Below are positions 36,970 to 45,294 of a DNA stretch of 64,000 nt, one piece after another (within the stretch, counting starts at the first letter, position 1; each line of letters opens with the position of its first letter). This stretch comes from Psychrobacter sp. 1044. Lineage in GTDB: Bacteria; Pseudomonadota; Gammaproteobacteria; Pseudomonadales; Moraxellaceae. The position numbers and the translations under genes were made by a program. The stretch is from positions 280,051 to 344,050 of the forward strand of contig NZ_CAJHAZ010000001.1 in NCBI RefSeq assembly GCF_904846525.1. Direction: 5' to 3'. The notes beneath the pieces were generated by a model. It was not told the DNA's origin and searched no databases. It saw only the letters and a list, made by a program, of their open reading frames with translations.

Positions 36970-38178
36970 CTAGACGGTTTGAGTTTTGATAGTCTCAAGA
37001 TAACTTCTAATATTGCTAACATAATGCATCGCTTGACCATAACGACTATTGGCAGCTTTATTATCAGCTAAGTACGCATAAACGTTCGCCCAGCTTTTAT
37101 CATCAATACCCTGATCTCGCAGTTTACGCTGAATACTCTTGACTGCATTTGGTCCCATGTTGTAGCCGGCAAGCGCAAACCAAATACGATCTGTCTTTGG
37201 CACATCAGCAAAGTCATCTTTCATTTGCTCTAAATAACGCGCGCCGCCGCCGATACTTTGGTAGGGATCGACGCGATCTGAGACGCCCATTGCTTTGGCT
37301 GTATTATTGGTCAACATCATAAGCCCACGCACGCCCGTTGGCGATACGGCATTGGCATCAAGGTGTGATTCTTGGTAACCCATGGCCACCAATAATTCCC
37401 AATCATGATTATAATTGCGTGCTTGCTCTTCAAAAGACGATTGATAATCAGGCAGTTTTTCAGTCAACGTTTTTTGGAAATGATCTTGGCTATAGGCGTC
37501 TTTTAGCAAGTTTTGATTGTAAAAGGCAGCAAGTTTTTGTGTGTTTTTCAGCTTAATGCTGTCACATAAAAAGTAACTGGCTTTTTGTGATAATGGGTCA
37601 TTGGATGAATTGAACGTCCAACTGACTTTTGGATGTAAACCATTCTTTGTTAAGCTGGCGTCATAGCCGCAACTGATGTTGATAGACGATAAGTTAAACT
37701 TGCTCTTTAACTGTGTACTGGCCGTTGTCAATGCCATGTCTACCTCGCCCGATCTCAGCGCCTTTAGAGCAGTTTCTTCATTGGCATACGCTTTTAGATC
37801 GATATCAACGCCAAGCTCGTCAGCATAAGTACGTACCAAATCAAAACCAAAGCCATGTTGAAAACCGTCAGTCGCAAAATAAGTGCTGTCACCGGGGACG
37901 GCAGCGATGGTTAACGTGCTTTCTAGCATGACGTTATCATAGGCTGGCACTGGCGCACGCATCGTCGTCAGACTCTCAGCAGGTAAAGAGAGAAGGGCAA
38001 TACTAGAAACTTGCGCCAGCTTTTTGGTTCTAGAAAAACGACTCGATGTCGTCGGGGTAACGGATGAAACGATGTTACTTTTAGTGTTCGGTAGGCGTTT
38101 AGATGGACGCAGTAAATAAGAAATACGGCGTCTAGCCCCTTGCGCAGATACTTTCACACGATAAGTAATACGCTGCAT
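36970..38178 (-). CDS. mltF: MltF-type lytic transglycosylase
   Basis: A two-domain periplasmic enzyme. A membrane or signal segment near 54-68 (AQVSSIALLSLPAES) follows an unusually long basic N-terminus of about 50 residues. Residues about 88-235 resemble an ABC-type solute-binding domain (SBP_bac_3: FGFDLVRTYADELGVDIDLKAYANEETALKALRSGEVDMAL). The SLT domain (about 255-390) has catalytic Glu270 in MGYQESHLDANAVSPTGVRGLMML and ALAGYNMGPNAV. In E. coli MltF the binding domain regulates activity on sensing muropeptides. Here that domain is shorter, giving 402 residues versus 518. AGGAGA five bases before the ATG fixes the start. Confidence 0.9.
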   Translation of the reverse strand: MQRITYRVKVSAQGARRRISYLLRPSKRLPNTKSNIVSSVTPTTSSRFSRTKKLAQVSSIALLSLPAESLTTMRAPVPAYDNVMLESTLTIAAVPGDSTYFATDGFQHGFGFDLVRTYADELGVDIDLKAYANEETALKALRSGEVDMALTTASTQLKSKFNLSSINISCGYDASLTKNGLHPKVSWTFNSSNDPLSQKASYFLCDSIKLKNTQKLAAFYNQNLLKDAYSQDHFQKTLTEKLPDYQSSFEEQARNYNHDWELLVAMGYQESHLDANAVSPTGVRGLMMLTNNTAKAMGVSDRVDPYQSIGGGARYLEQMKDDFADVPKTDRIWFALAGYNMGPNAVKSIQRKLRDQGIDDKSWANVYAYLADNKAANSRYGQAMHYVSNIRSYLETIKTQTV

Positions 38179-38431
38179 GGATGTCTCCTGATTTTAGCCA
38201 TCCTGCTTACCGTAAAACGCTTGTGAATGTATGCTTATAAAGTAGTCATACATCGATGTCGCATTTTAGACAACCATGCACTTCTCAATAGGATAAGTGC
38301 GTCGTCATCTTATTTAATAATAGTGCCGCTAATGAATTTTTATCAGATGTAGCGGTGCAGTTTTTAATTAGCTGGTTATCTACTGGCGTATTCGGTGTAT
38401 CAGGTAAGAGGGCTAAAAAATCTCTCAAAAT

Positions 38432-38496
38432 ATCAATATAAAACATCGATATAAAGTATCAATATAAAATATCGATATAAAGTATCAATACAAAAT
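38432..38496. repeat. Five tandem 13-bp AT-rich repeats
   Basis: Five abutting units alternate ATCAATATAAAAY, ATCGATATAAAGT, ATCAATATAAAAT, ATCGATATAAAGT and ATCAATACAAAAT, so that a 26-bp super-unit is also visible. The consensus is ATCRATATAAARY. Such iteron-like or DNA-unwinding-like arrays can bind proteins, but no partner gene or DnaA box was recognised beside it. Confidence 0.88.
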
Positions 38497-38633
38497 GATG
38501 AACGCATAACACCGCGAAGGATATAAATCGGATGATTCCTTCATCGATGCATAGATGGGGCTAAGAATAAAACAACTATATATTAAACATAGGTAAGGTC
38601 ATGAACTAAGTTATTGAGACAAAACAAAGAATG

Positions 38634-38661
38634 AGCGGGGTGCGTATGCACTCAGCTTTTC
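38634..38661 (+). terminator. Orphan terminator-like hairpin
   Basis: A 10-bp stem (AGCGGGGTGC / GCACTCAGCT with one mismatch and one wobble) with a GTAT loop precedes TTTTCT. No plus-strand gene lies upstream for almost 2 kb, so if real it would end a small RNA. Confidence 0.35.
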
Positions 38662-39279
38662 TGTGCTGATATTAATGACCATGTCCTCTTTAAATCATTT
38701 GTAATAGAGTCAACAGTGATTAATTTTTTGTCCAGCAATAAGGGTAAGCAAGTCGCTATTTTCATTACTAATAAAAAAATGATAGAAGATTTACTCAAAC
38801 ATTCTATCAGTCAGCGGTTGCTAACCCAGTATCGCGACACTTAAATCAAGACATACCATGCTGCTGAAAATATATCACGCACAGTGTGTCTATTAGTAAA
38901 TCGTCCAAAACCTCGTTATCTATATGACCTCAATAGCTACACAACATAGTGAGATTTTAGGCGGTTATACTCATTTAAGTACCATAACCGGAAGCTGTAA
39001 TAAATGGGAAGCCTCATGACAAGACATTCTTTCTTCAGATATTAATATGCGGATATTCCTTGGATTATTCAAGTGTGGTTAAGAAATTAGCGATAAAACT
39101 TAACAATTGGGCTATAGACGGTTAAAAAGCCCCTTGTTATTGATACACTATTGAAAATTGCAGCCGCAAAAATCATGCCTATTGGGCAACCATACTGATT
39201 TTTATTAGCCTTGTTTTCCGAAAATTATTCTAAATTTAGATAGCTATTAGATAGCTATGAGTAGAGTTGAGGAAACAGT

Positions 39280-40113
39280 TTAAGCAGGATTATCAATATC
39301 TACAAAGGTCACGGGTATACCAAATGCTTGAGAAACTATGTGACCGAGTGCTTGAATACCGCCGCGTTCTGTCGCGTGATGTCCACAAGCGAAATAATCA
39401 ATGCCTAGCTCACGGGCAATATGGGTGGTACGTTCTGATATTTCGCCAGAGATAAAGGCGTCACAGCCCATCAATGCAGCTTGTTCGATCATATCTTGTG
39501 CGCCGCCCGTACAAATGCCCACGTGTTCGATAATTCTGTTATTATCGATATGAGCGCTTGTACTATTCGGTGCGCTATAATTGGCAGAGATATGCAATGG
39601 CAATCGTCCTAGCGTCTGGGTAATGTGAGTAATGAGGCTTTGAGCATTCTGCGGGGTACAAGTGGCGATATTACCCACTGGATGCGACTCACTAGGGTAT
39701 AAAGCGCCGATAACGGTCATGTTTAATGCGTCAGCCAACTTGGCATTATTACCAATGACGGGATGGGCATCGAGCGGTAGATGATAACCAATCAAAGAGA
39801 TACCATGCTGCATAAGTTTACGGATACGCTGACCTTTCATACCAGTGATGGGGGCAGGTTCGCCTTTCCAAAAATAACCATGATGCACCATAATGGCGTC
39901 TGCATTGTCAGCAATAGCCGCATCAATCAACGCCTCACAAGCCGTTACACCAGTGATGATGCGCTTGATAGGTCGACCCCCATCTACTTGTAAACCATTA
40001 GGGGCATAATCTTTAAAAGCATCTGCTGATAAATAGTCATCACAGAATGTGGTCAGTGCTTGAACGGTAATGGCGGTATCTGAGGGCTCGGTTGCGATAT
40101 TGTGTGTGGTCAT
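39280..40113 (-). CDS. Nif3-like dinuclear metal centre protein (YbgI family)
   Basis: A soluble protein of the NIF3/YbgI/DUF34 family, usually a hexamer with a two-metal site and no agreed function; some members are described as GTP cyclohydrolase-like or as metal-insertion proteins. It shows DAIMVHHGYFWKG with paired histidines, IGYHLPLDAHP, VGICTGGAQDMIEQAALMGCDAFISGEISE and the closing ACGHHATERGGIQALG. The metal-ligand histidines and the acidic residue are all present. At 277 residues it is a little longer than E. coli YbgI (247). AAGGGA precedes the ATG. It is divergent from the serine protease gene. Confidence 0.9.
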   Translation of the reverse strand: MTTHNIATEPSDTAITVQALTTFCDDYLSADAFKDYAPNGLQVDGGRPIKRIITGVTACEALIDAAIADNADAIMVHHGYFWKGEPAPITGMKGQRIRKLMQHGISLIGYHLPLDAHPVIGNNAKLADALNMTVIGALYPSESHPVGNIATCTPQNAQSLITHITQTLGRLPLHISANYSAPNSTSAHIDNNRIIEHVGICTGGAQDMIEQAALMGCDAFISGEISERTTHIARELGIDYFACGHHATERGGIQALGHIVSQAFGIPVTFVDIDNPA

Positions 40114-40428
40114 GGTATTCCCTTATAATTGATTCAGTGGGGCAAGCATTTATGGCTAAGATATGGCTTTTGATAATGAGTATTTTAACATGTGGCTACA
40201 GTAGGATAGACAATCCTACTCACTGAAATGGTACACGATACGTTACAACTGGGTAGTATTGGCGGTTATAATTTATACATGTAAGCGTGCCGTATAGATA
40301 GTGCAAAAAAACAACCATCTAGTGGACTGTGAACGTTTGTTAAATGCTGCTCAATGCGTCCTAATATATACCATGCTTCTTACCTTATTCATTTTCGTCT
40401 GTTTGTATCAAATTTATAGAGGTTTTAT
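40114..40428. other. Divergent intergenic region with a perfect small hairpin
   Basis: 315 bases between divergent genes. GTAGGAT and ATCCTAC form a seven-bp hairpin near 40200, without a T tract. The protease promoter lies at 40243-40272. Confidence 0.4.
40243..40272 (+). promoter_or_regulatory. Sigma-70 promoter of the DegS-like protease gene
   Basis: TTACAA and a perfect TATAAT are spaced by 18 bp. The predicted leader is about 150 bases. Confidence 0.5.
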
Positions 40429-41757
40429 ATGTCGTCATCTCGGAACACCAGCAGCAAGGCGTCTGTATTAAAATGGTTACCTTGGGTTTTATTGCTAGTC
40501 GTGATTGCCGCATTTATTTGGTTGTTTGCGAGTATGAAGACGGCATCAGAGCAGGCATGGGAGCCGCCCAGAACCATGCCTGCTGAGCAGCAAGCGTCAG
40601 CACCGGTTTCTGATACACCCGCAGCGATTTCTTCTTATCATAATGCGGTTGCTCGCGCCTCACAATCAGTCGTGAATATCTACACCACGCAAACGATGGC
40701 AGAACATCCTTATATGAATGATCCTGTGTTGCGCCGCTTTTTTGAGTTCCATGGTGCACCGTCAGAAGAGCAGGGCAATACCAATTTAGGCTCTGGGGTG
40801 ATTGTCTCAGAAGATGGCTATATCGTGACCAATGCCCATGTGATCGAAAAAGCCGATGAAATTACGGTCGCCTTTAATGATGGTCGTAAGAGCCGCGCTA
40901 GAATCGTTGGTACAGATCCAGACAGTGATTTGGCAGTGATTAAAGTAGATATGACCGGTTTGGCACCACTTGGTTTTCGTAAAGAACCTATCCGAGTTGG
41001 CGATGTCGCATTAGCGATTGGTAATCCGTTCGGTGTCGGTCAAACGGTAACGCAAGGGATTATCTCAGCGACAGGACGTACTGGGCTTGGGGTCAACAAG
41101 TTTGAAGACTTTATCCAGACCGATGCAGCGATTAACCCAGGTAATTCGGGCGGCGCACTCGTTGACGCTTTTGGTGAATTAATTGGTATTAATACTGCCA
41201 TTTACTCACGCTCTGGCGGCTCTATGGGTATCGGTTTTGCTATTCCTACCGCTATCGTTGAGCAAGTGATGAATGCCATTATCAAAGATGGTAAGGTGAG
41301 CCGTGGTTGGTTGGGGATTGAGATACAGTCACAGTTACGTGACCCAACGCAGCTTGAAACCTCGACTGGGGTAGAAGTGCTTAATGTTGTTCCTAAGAGT
41401 CCTGCTGCTAAGAGTGGTCTGCGTATCGGCGATATTATTTTGACGATTGACGGTGTTGAGATGACGGATGCCAATACCTTGATTCAGTATGTCGCTCGTA
41501 AAGCACCGAATACCACGCTGAATGCGCAAATATTACGCCGTGGCAAAAATGCCCAAGTTAAAATCCTGTTAGAAGAGCGTCCAGCGCAAGAGCCGATGGA
41601 ACGTCCGGTCATGATTCTTGATGAAAATGTTGGTGGTATAGAAGATCCAAATTTACAAGGTGAGAGACAAGACGTGCCGATGATGTCAGAAGCCGAGCGC
41701 GACCGTATGCGTGAAGAGCTGTTGCAGCTGTTTGAAAGAGATGGCGCGCCTTTATAA
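40429..41757 (+). CDS. Membrane-anchored trypsin-like protease with one PDZ domain (DegS/AlgW-like)
   Basis: A periplasmic serine protease of family S1C. One uncleaved membrane helix (about 15-35, LKWLPWVLLLVVIAAFIWLF) anchors it. The catalytic triad is complete: His137 in YIVTNAHVIE, Asp167 in DPDSDLAVIKV, and Ser240 in INPGNSGGALVD. A single PDZ domain follows (about 285-380). In DegS/AlgW this domain senses unfolded outer-membrane proteins and triggers cleavage of the anti-sigma factor RseA/MucA. The protein then continues with an unusual C-terminal tail of about 60 residues rich in Glu, Pro and Arg. The single PDZ separates it from DegP/MucD, which have two. No sigma-E or rse genes are adjacent, so the regulatory role is inferred. 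Confidence 0.9.
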   Translation: MSSSRNTSSKASVLKWLPWVLLLVVIAAFIWLFASMKTASEQAWEPPRTMPAEQQASAPVSDTPAAISSYHNAVARASQSVVNIYTTQTMAEHPYMNDPVLRRFFEFHGAPSEEQGNTNLGSGVIVSEDGYIVTNAHVIEKADEITVAFNDGRKSRARIVGTDPDSDLAVIKVDMTGLAPLGFRKEPIRVGDVALAIGNPFGVGQTVTQGIISATGRTGLGVNKFEDFIQTDAAINPGNSGGALVDAFGELIGINTAIYSRSGGSMGIGFAIPTAIVEQVMNAIIKDGKVSRGWLGIEIQSQLRDPTQLETSTGVEVLNVVPKSPAAKSGLRIGDIILTIDGVEMTDANTLIQYVARKAPNTTLNAQILRRGKNAQVKILLEERPAQEPMERPVMILDENVGGIEDPNLQGERQDVPMMSEAERDRMREELLQLFERDGAPL

Positions 41758-41830
41758 GGTCATTCTTCATCACATAAAGCTCAATCAAAATAAGCTTAAT
41801 CAAAATGGTTTGAACGGTTTATAGACAGTA

Positions 41831-41865
41831 AAAAAGCGCGTTATCTTGAAGATAACGCGCTTTTT
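41831..41865. terminator. Bidirectional terminator between the protease and ferredoxin genes
   Basis: A near-perfect palindrome AAAAAGCGCGTTATCTT / AAGATAACGCGCTTTTT works on both strands for two converging genes. Confidence 0.94.
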
Positions 41866-41898
41866 GTTTCGAATTTTTTAGCACTACTGTTGTTAGTA

Positions 41899-42165
41899 TT
41901 ACTCTATAGTAGGCTCGTGATTGATATAAATCACACCCTGCACACGGCAACAGCAGGGCAGGATCTCGTCTTCATCAATCATGGCAAGGGGCGCAAACGG
42001 ATAGTCAATGACGTGTGAGCTGGCGATACGCTTTATTCGGCAACTGCCACAATAGCCTTCTTTACATTGATAATTGATATCATGTCCAGTGCGTAGCAAT
42101 CCATCCAGCAAGCTTTCGTCATCATGCAAGTAAAATTGCTTCTTACTCGTCATTACCCAAGTCAT
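41899..42165 (-). CDS. yfaE: 2Fe-2S ferredoxin, YfaE-like, linked to ribonucleotide reductase
   Basis: A plant-type ferredoxin of 88 residues. Its cluster ligands are Cys34, Cys39 and Cys42 in CKEGYCGSC, plus one cysteine of the CCC at 71-73. In E. coli YfaE keeps the diferric-tyrosyl radical cofactor of NrdB in working order. Here it lies downstream of nrdB on the same strand, about 190 bp away, with repeat copy B in the gap. AGGAT seven bases before the ATG supports the start. Confidence 0.9.
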   Translation of the reverse strand: MTWVMTSKKQFYLHDDESLLDGLLRTGHDINYQCKEGYCGSCRIKRIASSHVIDYPFAPLAMIDEDEILPCCCRVQGVIYINHEPTIE

Positions 42166-42208
42166 AGTCTTATCCTGTTTGTTTCCCTATCATTCTGTAC
42201 TTTCTAAA

Positions 42209-42317
42209 CTATAGTCAATCCTATATAAATCAGATACGGTGTCAGGCTCGCTTAGTCTACTATTTGTAGTACTTTCGCTCGCCTTCCTTGTATCTAAATT
42301 ATATGGAAACGACTATA
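42209..42317. repeat. Palindromic 110-bp repeat, copy B
   Basis: CTATAGTCAATCC opens and GGAAACGACTATA closes the element, and the inner arms CAGATAC and GTATCTA pair. The centre carries ACTATTTGTAGTAC. Alignment by eye with copy A at 23658 keeps the order of blocks throughout. It lies between nrdB and yfaE. Confidence 0.7.
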
Positions 42318-42357
42318 TACTCTTTTAAAAACTATTTTTTAAATGAACACATAAGCT

Positions 42358-43491
42358 CTAAAGCTCAAAATCATCAAAATCGCTGTCTGATAAATCTGAG
42401 TCAATCTGACCTACCAAATATGAGCTGATTTCCGTCTCTTGTGGAGCAACTTGTACGTTGTCAGAAGACAACCACGTATTAATCCACGGGATTGGGTTTG
42501 ATTTAGAATTCGGGAATGCGACTGGCAAGCCAACCGCTTCCATACGTAAATTGGTGATGTATTCAATATATTGGCAAAGAATGTCTTTATTGAGACCAAT
42601 CATTGAGCCGTCTTTGAATAGATAGCCTGCCCATTCTTTTTCTTGCTCAGCCGCTTTACGGAATATCTCGATGCTTTCTTCATAGCATTCTTTGGCAATG
42701 TCGACCATCTCTGGATCATCACGACCGATGCGCATGAGGTTAAGAATATGCTGCGTACCGGTTAAATGTAGCGCCTCATCACGAGCAATCAGTTTAATAA
42801 TCTTGGCATTACCTTCCATTAACTTACGCTCGGCAAAGGCAAAAGAGCAAGCAAATGACACATAAAAGCGAATGGCTTCTAAGACGTTGACTGCCATCAA
42901 GCACAAGTAAAGCTGCTTTTTCAGCGATTTTAAATCGACGGTAATTTGCTTGCCATTGATCGTGTGCGTGCCTGCACCGTATAGGTTGTATAGCGATGAG
43001 TTATAATACAAGTCATCGTAGTACTTGGCGATGTCGGCGGCGCGCTCTAGGATATGATCGTTTTGCATAATGTCATCAAAGACGATAGCAGGGTCATTGA
43101 TAATATTACGAATGATATGGGTATAGCTGCGCGAGTGAATGGTCTCAGAAAACGTCCACGTTTCAATCCATGTCTCAAGCTCAGGAATCGATACCAATGG
43201 CAGTAGCACCACGTTTGGGCTACGACCTTGGATAGAGTCGAGTAGCGTTTGATACTTTAGGTTACTGATAAAGATATGCTGTTCGTGTGAGGACAAATTG
43301 CCGTAGTCCATACGATCACGTGATACATCGACTTCTTCTGGACGCCAAAAGAACGACAACTGCTTTTCGATCAATTGCTCAAAGATTGGGTGCTTTTGTT
43401 GGTCGTAACGCGCCACGTTGACCGGATTACCAAAAAACATCGGCTCTGTTAGCGCATTGTTTGGCGTTTGGGAAAAAATCGAATAAGTCAT
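42358..43491 (-). CDS. nrdB: Ribonucleoside-diphosphate reductase class Ia, beta subunit
   Basis: Carries the diiron-tyrosyl radical cofactor that starts ribonucleotide reduction in NrdA. The 377 residues show the diiron-ligand pattern of the E. coli protein: [53 protein letters not shown] and [16 protein letters not shown]. The C-terminal acidic tail ([14 protein letters not shown]) is the peptide that docks to NrdA. Its start is preceded by AAAGG. In most gammaproteobacteria nrdB follows nrdA directly; here 2.4 kb separate them. Confidence 0.96.
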   Translation of the reverse strand: MTYSIFSQTPNNALTEPMFFGNPVNVARYDQQKHPIFEQLIEKQLSFFWRPEEVDVSRDRMDYGNLSSHEQHIFISNLKYQTLLDSIQGRSPNVVLLPLVSIPELETWIETWTFSETIHSRSYTHIIRNIINDPAIVFDDIMQNDHILERAADIAKYYDDLYYNSSLYNLYGAGTHTINGKQITVDLKSLKKQLYLCLMAVNVLEAIRFYVSFACSFAFAERKLMEGNAKIIKLIARDEALHLTGTQHILNLMRIGRDDPEMVDIAKECYEESIEIFRKAAEQEKEWAGYLFKDGSMIGLNKDILCQYIEYITNLRMEAVGLPVAFPNSKSNPIPWINTWLSSDNVQVAPQETEISSYLVGQIDSDLSDSDFDDFEL

Positions 43492-43563
43492 GAGACTGCC
43501 TTTATCATTGATATGGTTATTAAGTTATAGGGTTTTGACTAGATTTGGTTTGAATGAATTATA

Positions 43564-43947
43564 TTACAAGTGCTCTAAAGATATCTGTTCTGACGTCTGT
43601 CCATCATTCATATACGCTTTAAATATCTCACTCAGCTCGCTATCGTCCAAACCTTCCAATTCATCGATCGCACTCTTACGCAGCGCACTCAAGCCATCAT
43701 CATCTGATAGTTGCTGCATTTCTTTCTGTACGTCTTTTTTAGTCGTTCTCTTTACTGGTTTTTTCAATACTTTTGTGGCGACTTTCTTTAATGCTTCTGG
43801 TTTTGCTGCTGTGCCTTCGCCTAATTGCTCACGGACGTCTGCGATGTCGACTTCCACTTGTACGATATGCGAGCCACCATCGTTTAGGTCTGAAAATACG
43901 TTTGGGATAAACAAACCACCGTCTTTGATGATTGCGGTATATTGCAC
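43564..43947 (-). CDS. Hypothetical protein upstream of nrdB
   Basis: A 127-residue protein of unknown function starting at a GTG with a strong GGAGG four bases upstream; an ATG two bases before is out of frame. The N-terminus MQYTAIIKDGGLFIPNVFSDL and HIVQVEVDIADVREQL look like an ordered beta-strand domain. The middle is Lys/Arg/Thr rich (KKVATKVLKKPVKRTTKKD) and the C-terminus is acidic and probably helical (DELEGLDDSELSEIFKAYMND). The bipolar charge may mean that the two halves interact or bind a partner. It ends 72 bp before nrdB, in the same direction, so it may share transcripts with the reductase gene. No family recognised. Confidence 0.7.
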   Translation of the reverse strand: MQYTAIIKDGGLFIPNVFSDLNDGGSHIVQVEVDIADVREQLGEGTAAKPEALKKVATKVLKKPVKRTTKKDVQKEMQQLSDDDGLSALRKSAIDELEGLDDSELSEIFKAYMNDGQTSEQISLEHL

Positions 43948-43981
43948 ATGACCTCCGTCGTTTTAGTTCTATCTGTATGTT

Positions 43982-44233
43982 TTAATTATAACAGTAGCCA
44001 ATCCCGCCTACCGCTTGTATCTGCTTTGTCGCTGGCGTGCAGTCTATCGTGTCTGACCGCATTCCTGTTGTCTCGATACTACGCTCAGTCACGGACTGCA
44101 TCGCCATCGTCGTCAGCAGGATATCGCTATAGTCGGGGCTAAACGACCGTGTTAGGACGTCTCTCTTTTTTCTTAATGACTCTTCCGTTTGGACGTAAGC
44201 TGTAGGGTGTGCCTCGCGCACCTTTAAACACAA
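43982..44233 (-). pseudogene. Gene remnant running out of a REP-like repeat
   Basis: An 83-codon open frame. Its first residues (MCLKVREAHPTA) are encoded by the inverted repeat at 44201-44268, so they are not an original N-terminus. The remainder, including SFSPDYSDILLTTMAMQSVTERS and CTPATKQIQAVGGIGYCYN, has a plausible protein composition and less AT than the neighbouring island genes. I read it as the C-terminal remnant of a gene whose front was replaced by the repeat. It may also be a chance frame. No family recognised. Confidence 0.35.
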
Positions 44234-44268
44234 TTTCTATATCATCGGTGCGCTGGGCGCACCCTACA
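44201..44268. repeat. REP-like inverted pair (GTAGGGTG type)
   Basis: Two 22-base arms, starting TGTAGGGTG and ending CACCCTACA, match at 19 of 22 positions around a 24-base AT-rich centre. The right arm can also fold on itself (GGTGCGC-TGG-GCGCACC), as in REP doublets. GTAGGGTGCGC-type repeats occur in many proteobacterial genomes. Confidence 0.75.
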
Positions 44269-44319
44269 ACCGTTTAAAATAATAGTTAGATGTCGAAATA
44301 TTCGCTCAACCTACGCTTA

Positions 44320-44745
44320 TTAGCTTTCAAAACAACAATTTAAAAACCTTCTTAACTTTCTATGCCTTTTACTACTTATCAAGGGCGTAAATTGTCTCAT
44401 ATTATCTGCACTAAACAACTTAAAGCCATCCGTAATAATACAATGAGCTTCACGAACACTATCATTTAATTTTTCATTCTCTTTGATCATTTTGCTAAGT
44501 TCTTTGAGAGTTGTCTTGTCCTCATCAAAATTATTTAAACGCTCAAGAGCTATTTTGTTATTTAGAATGATGGTTTTAATTTTGGTTCTATTAGTAAGAT
44601 AGTTTAGACCTTTCAAATCACCTAAGTTATCAGAAATATAGAAAGGATTTTGAACGTCTTTTCCTGTTCTAACCTCTTCAAGCTCAATCTCAGGTTTTGT
44701 AGCTCTACGCTGTATTGCAATAATGGAGCTCTTACTATGTTTCAT
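44320..44745 (-). CDS. 3' half of an amber-split gene, unknown function
   Basis: 141 residues from the first ATG, but the frame is open for 20 more codons upstream, up to an in-frame TAG that ends the neighbouring 133-codon frame. Both halves are therefore one gene of about 295 codons interrupted by a single amber codon. This half is rich in Lys, Asn and Ile, predicted mostly helical, with NKIALERLNNFDEDKTTLKELSKMI and a basic C-terminus (SSKRHRKLRRFLNCCFES). No family recognised. Whether it is translated on its own is doubtful, since no ribosome binding site precedes its ATG. Confidence 0.55.
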   Translation of the reverse strand: MKHSKSSIIAIQRRATKPEIELEEVRTGKDVQNPFYISDNLGDLKGLNYLTNRTKIKTIILNNKIALERLNNFDEDKTTLKELSKMIKENEKLNDSVREAHCIITDGFKLFSADNMRQFTPLISSKRHRKLRRFLNCCFES

Positions 44746-44805
44746 TTGTTCTAACTTGTCGTATAGCCCATCAAGACCTTCAGACTTTATAGCTCTATAA
44801 ACGCT

Positions 44806-45207
44806 CTAAATCCTCTTCCAATCAGCTTCTATTTCATTTAACTTTCTATAATTTTCAGCAATATTTAATTTAGCTAACTTTATATTCTCGATTTTGTTTG
44901 AGTAATCAATCTCTTTGCTAAGTTTGTTGCTCAAGGACGTAAAGTTTTCTCCAAAATACTTCTTGCCACAGTCATTTCCTAAATTAGTCAACCTACCAGA
45001 TTCAGTTTCAACAATACATCCAATGTTATGAGGTGTGCGACAATTTGATAAACCGCATTTACCCTTGTTTGGAAGTTCATATTTATTAATAACTTGCTTT
45101 AATTTTTCCTTCTTAGGATCTAATGAGTCGGTATATCCACTCATTTTATAAATATCATCCCAAGTATTAATTCTCAAAAAATGCTTTTTACTAACTGAGA
45201 TATTCAA
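44806..45207 (-). CDS. 5' half of an amber-split gene with a cysteine cluster
   Basis: 133 residues from a TTG start with AAGGA seven bases upstream. It contains CGLSNCRTPHNIGCIVETES followed by GRLTNLGNDCGKKYFGE. Four cysteines and a histidine in this order look like a zinc-binding knuckle, and this block reminds me of uncharacterised proteins of plasmids and phages that share 'TPH...G..TN.G..CG'. That link is from memory only. The C-terminal part is helical (KEIDYSNKIENIKLAKLNIAENYRKLNEIEADWKRI) and appears to continue into the next frame after the TAG. Composition is visibly AT-richer than nrdA and nrdB. Confidence 0.6.
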   Translation of the reverse strand: MNISVSKKHFLRINTWDDIYKMSGYTDSLDPKKEKLKQVINKYELPNKGKCGLSNCRTPHNIGCIVETESGRLTNLGNDCGKKYFGENFTSLSNKLSKEIDYSNKIENIKLAKLNIAENYRKLNEIEADWKRI

Positions 45208-45294
45208 ATTCTTATCCTTCTTAGCAACTTATACTTAATAGTGCTAAGGTGTCGAAGCACCCTAACACTAAACCATTGAGGTCATACCAAACAC

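Larger units (their letters stand above)
38179..39279. other. 1.1-kb gene-poor region
   Basis: The longest stretch without a credible gene. It contains a five-unit 13-mer array, a plus-strand terminator-like hairpin at 38634, an open plus-strand frame from 38716 with a GTG start (42 codons, then TAA, then 34 more open codons), and the direct repeat TAGATAGCTATTAGATAGCTAT near its right end. Its leftmost part presumably holds the mltF promoter. Confidence 0.5.

Noticed and set aside
38432..38496. The 13-mer array as the chromosomal origin oriC
   Set aside because: No DnaA boxes and no dnaA, dnaN, gidA or rpmH neighbours were found; only the unit length resembles oriC 13-mers.
40200..40221. 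Hairpin GTAGGAT/ATCCTAC as a terminator of a plus-strand transcript
   Set aside because: No T tract on either side and no gene for it to end; too short for further claims.
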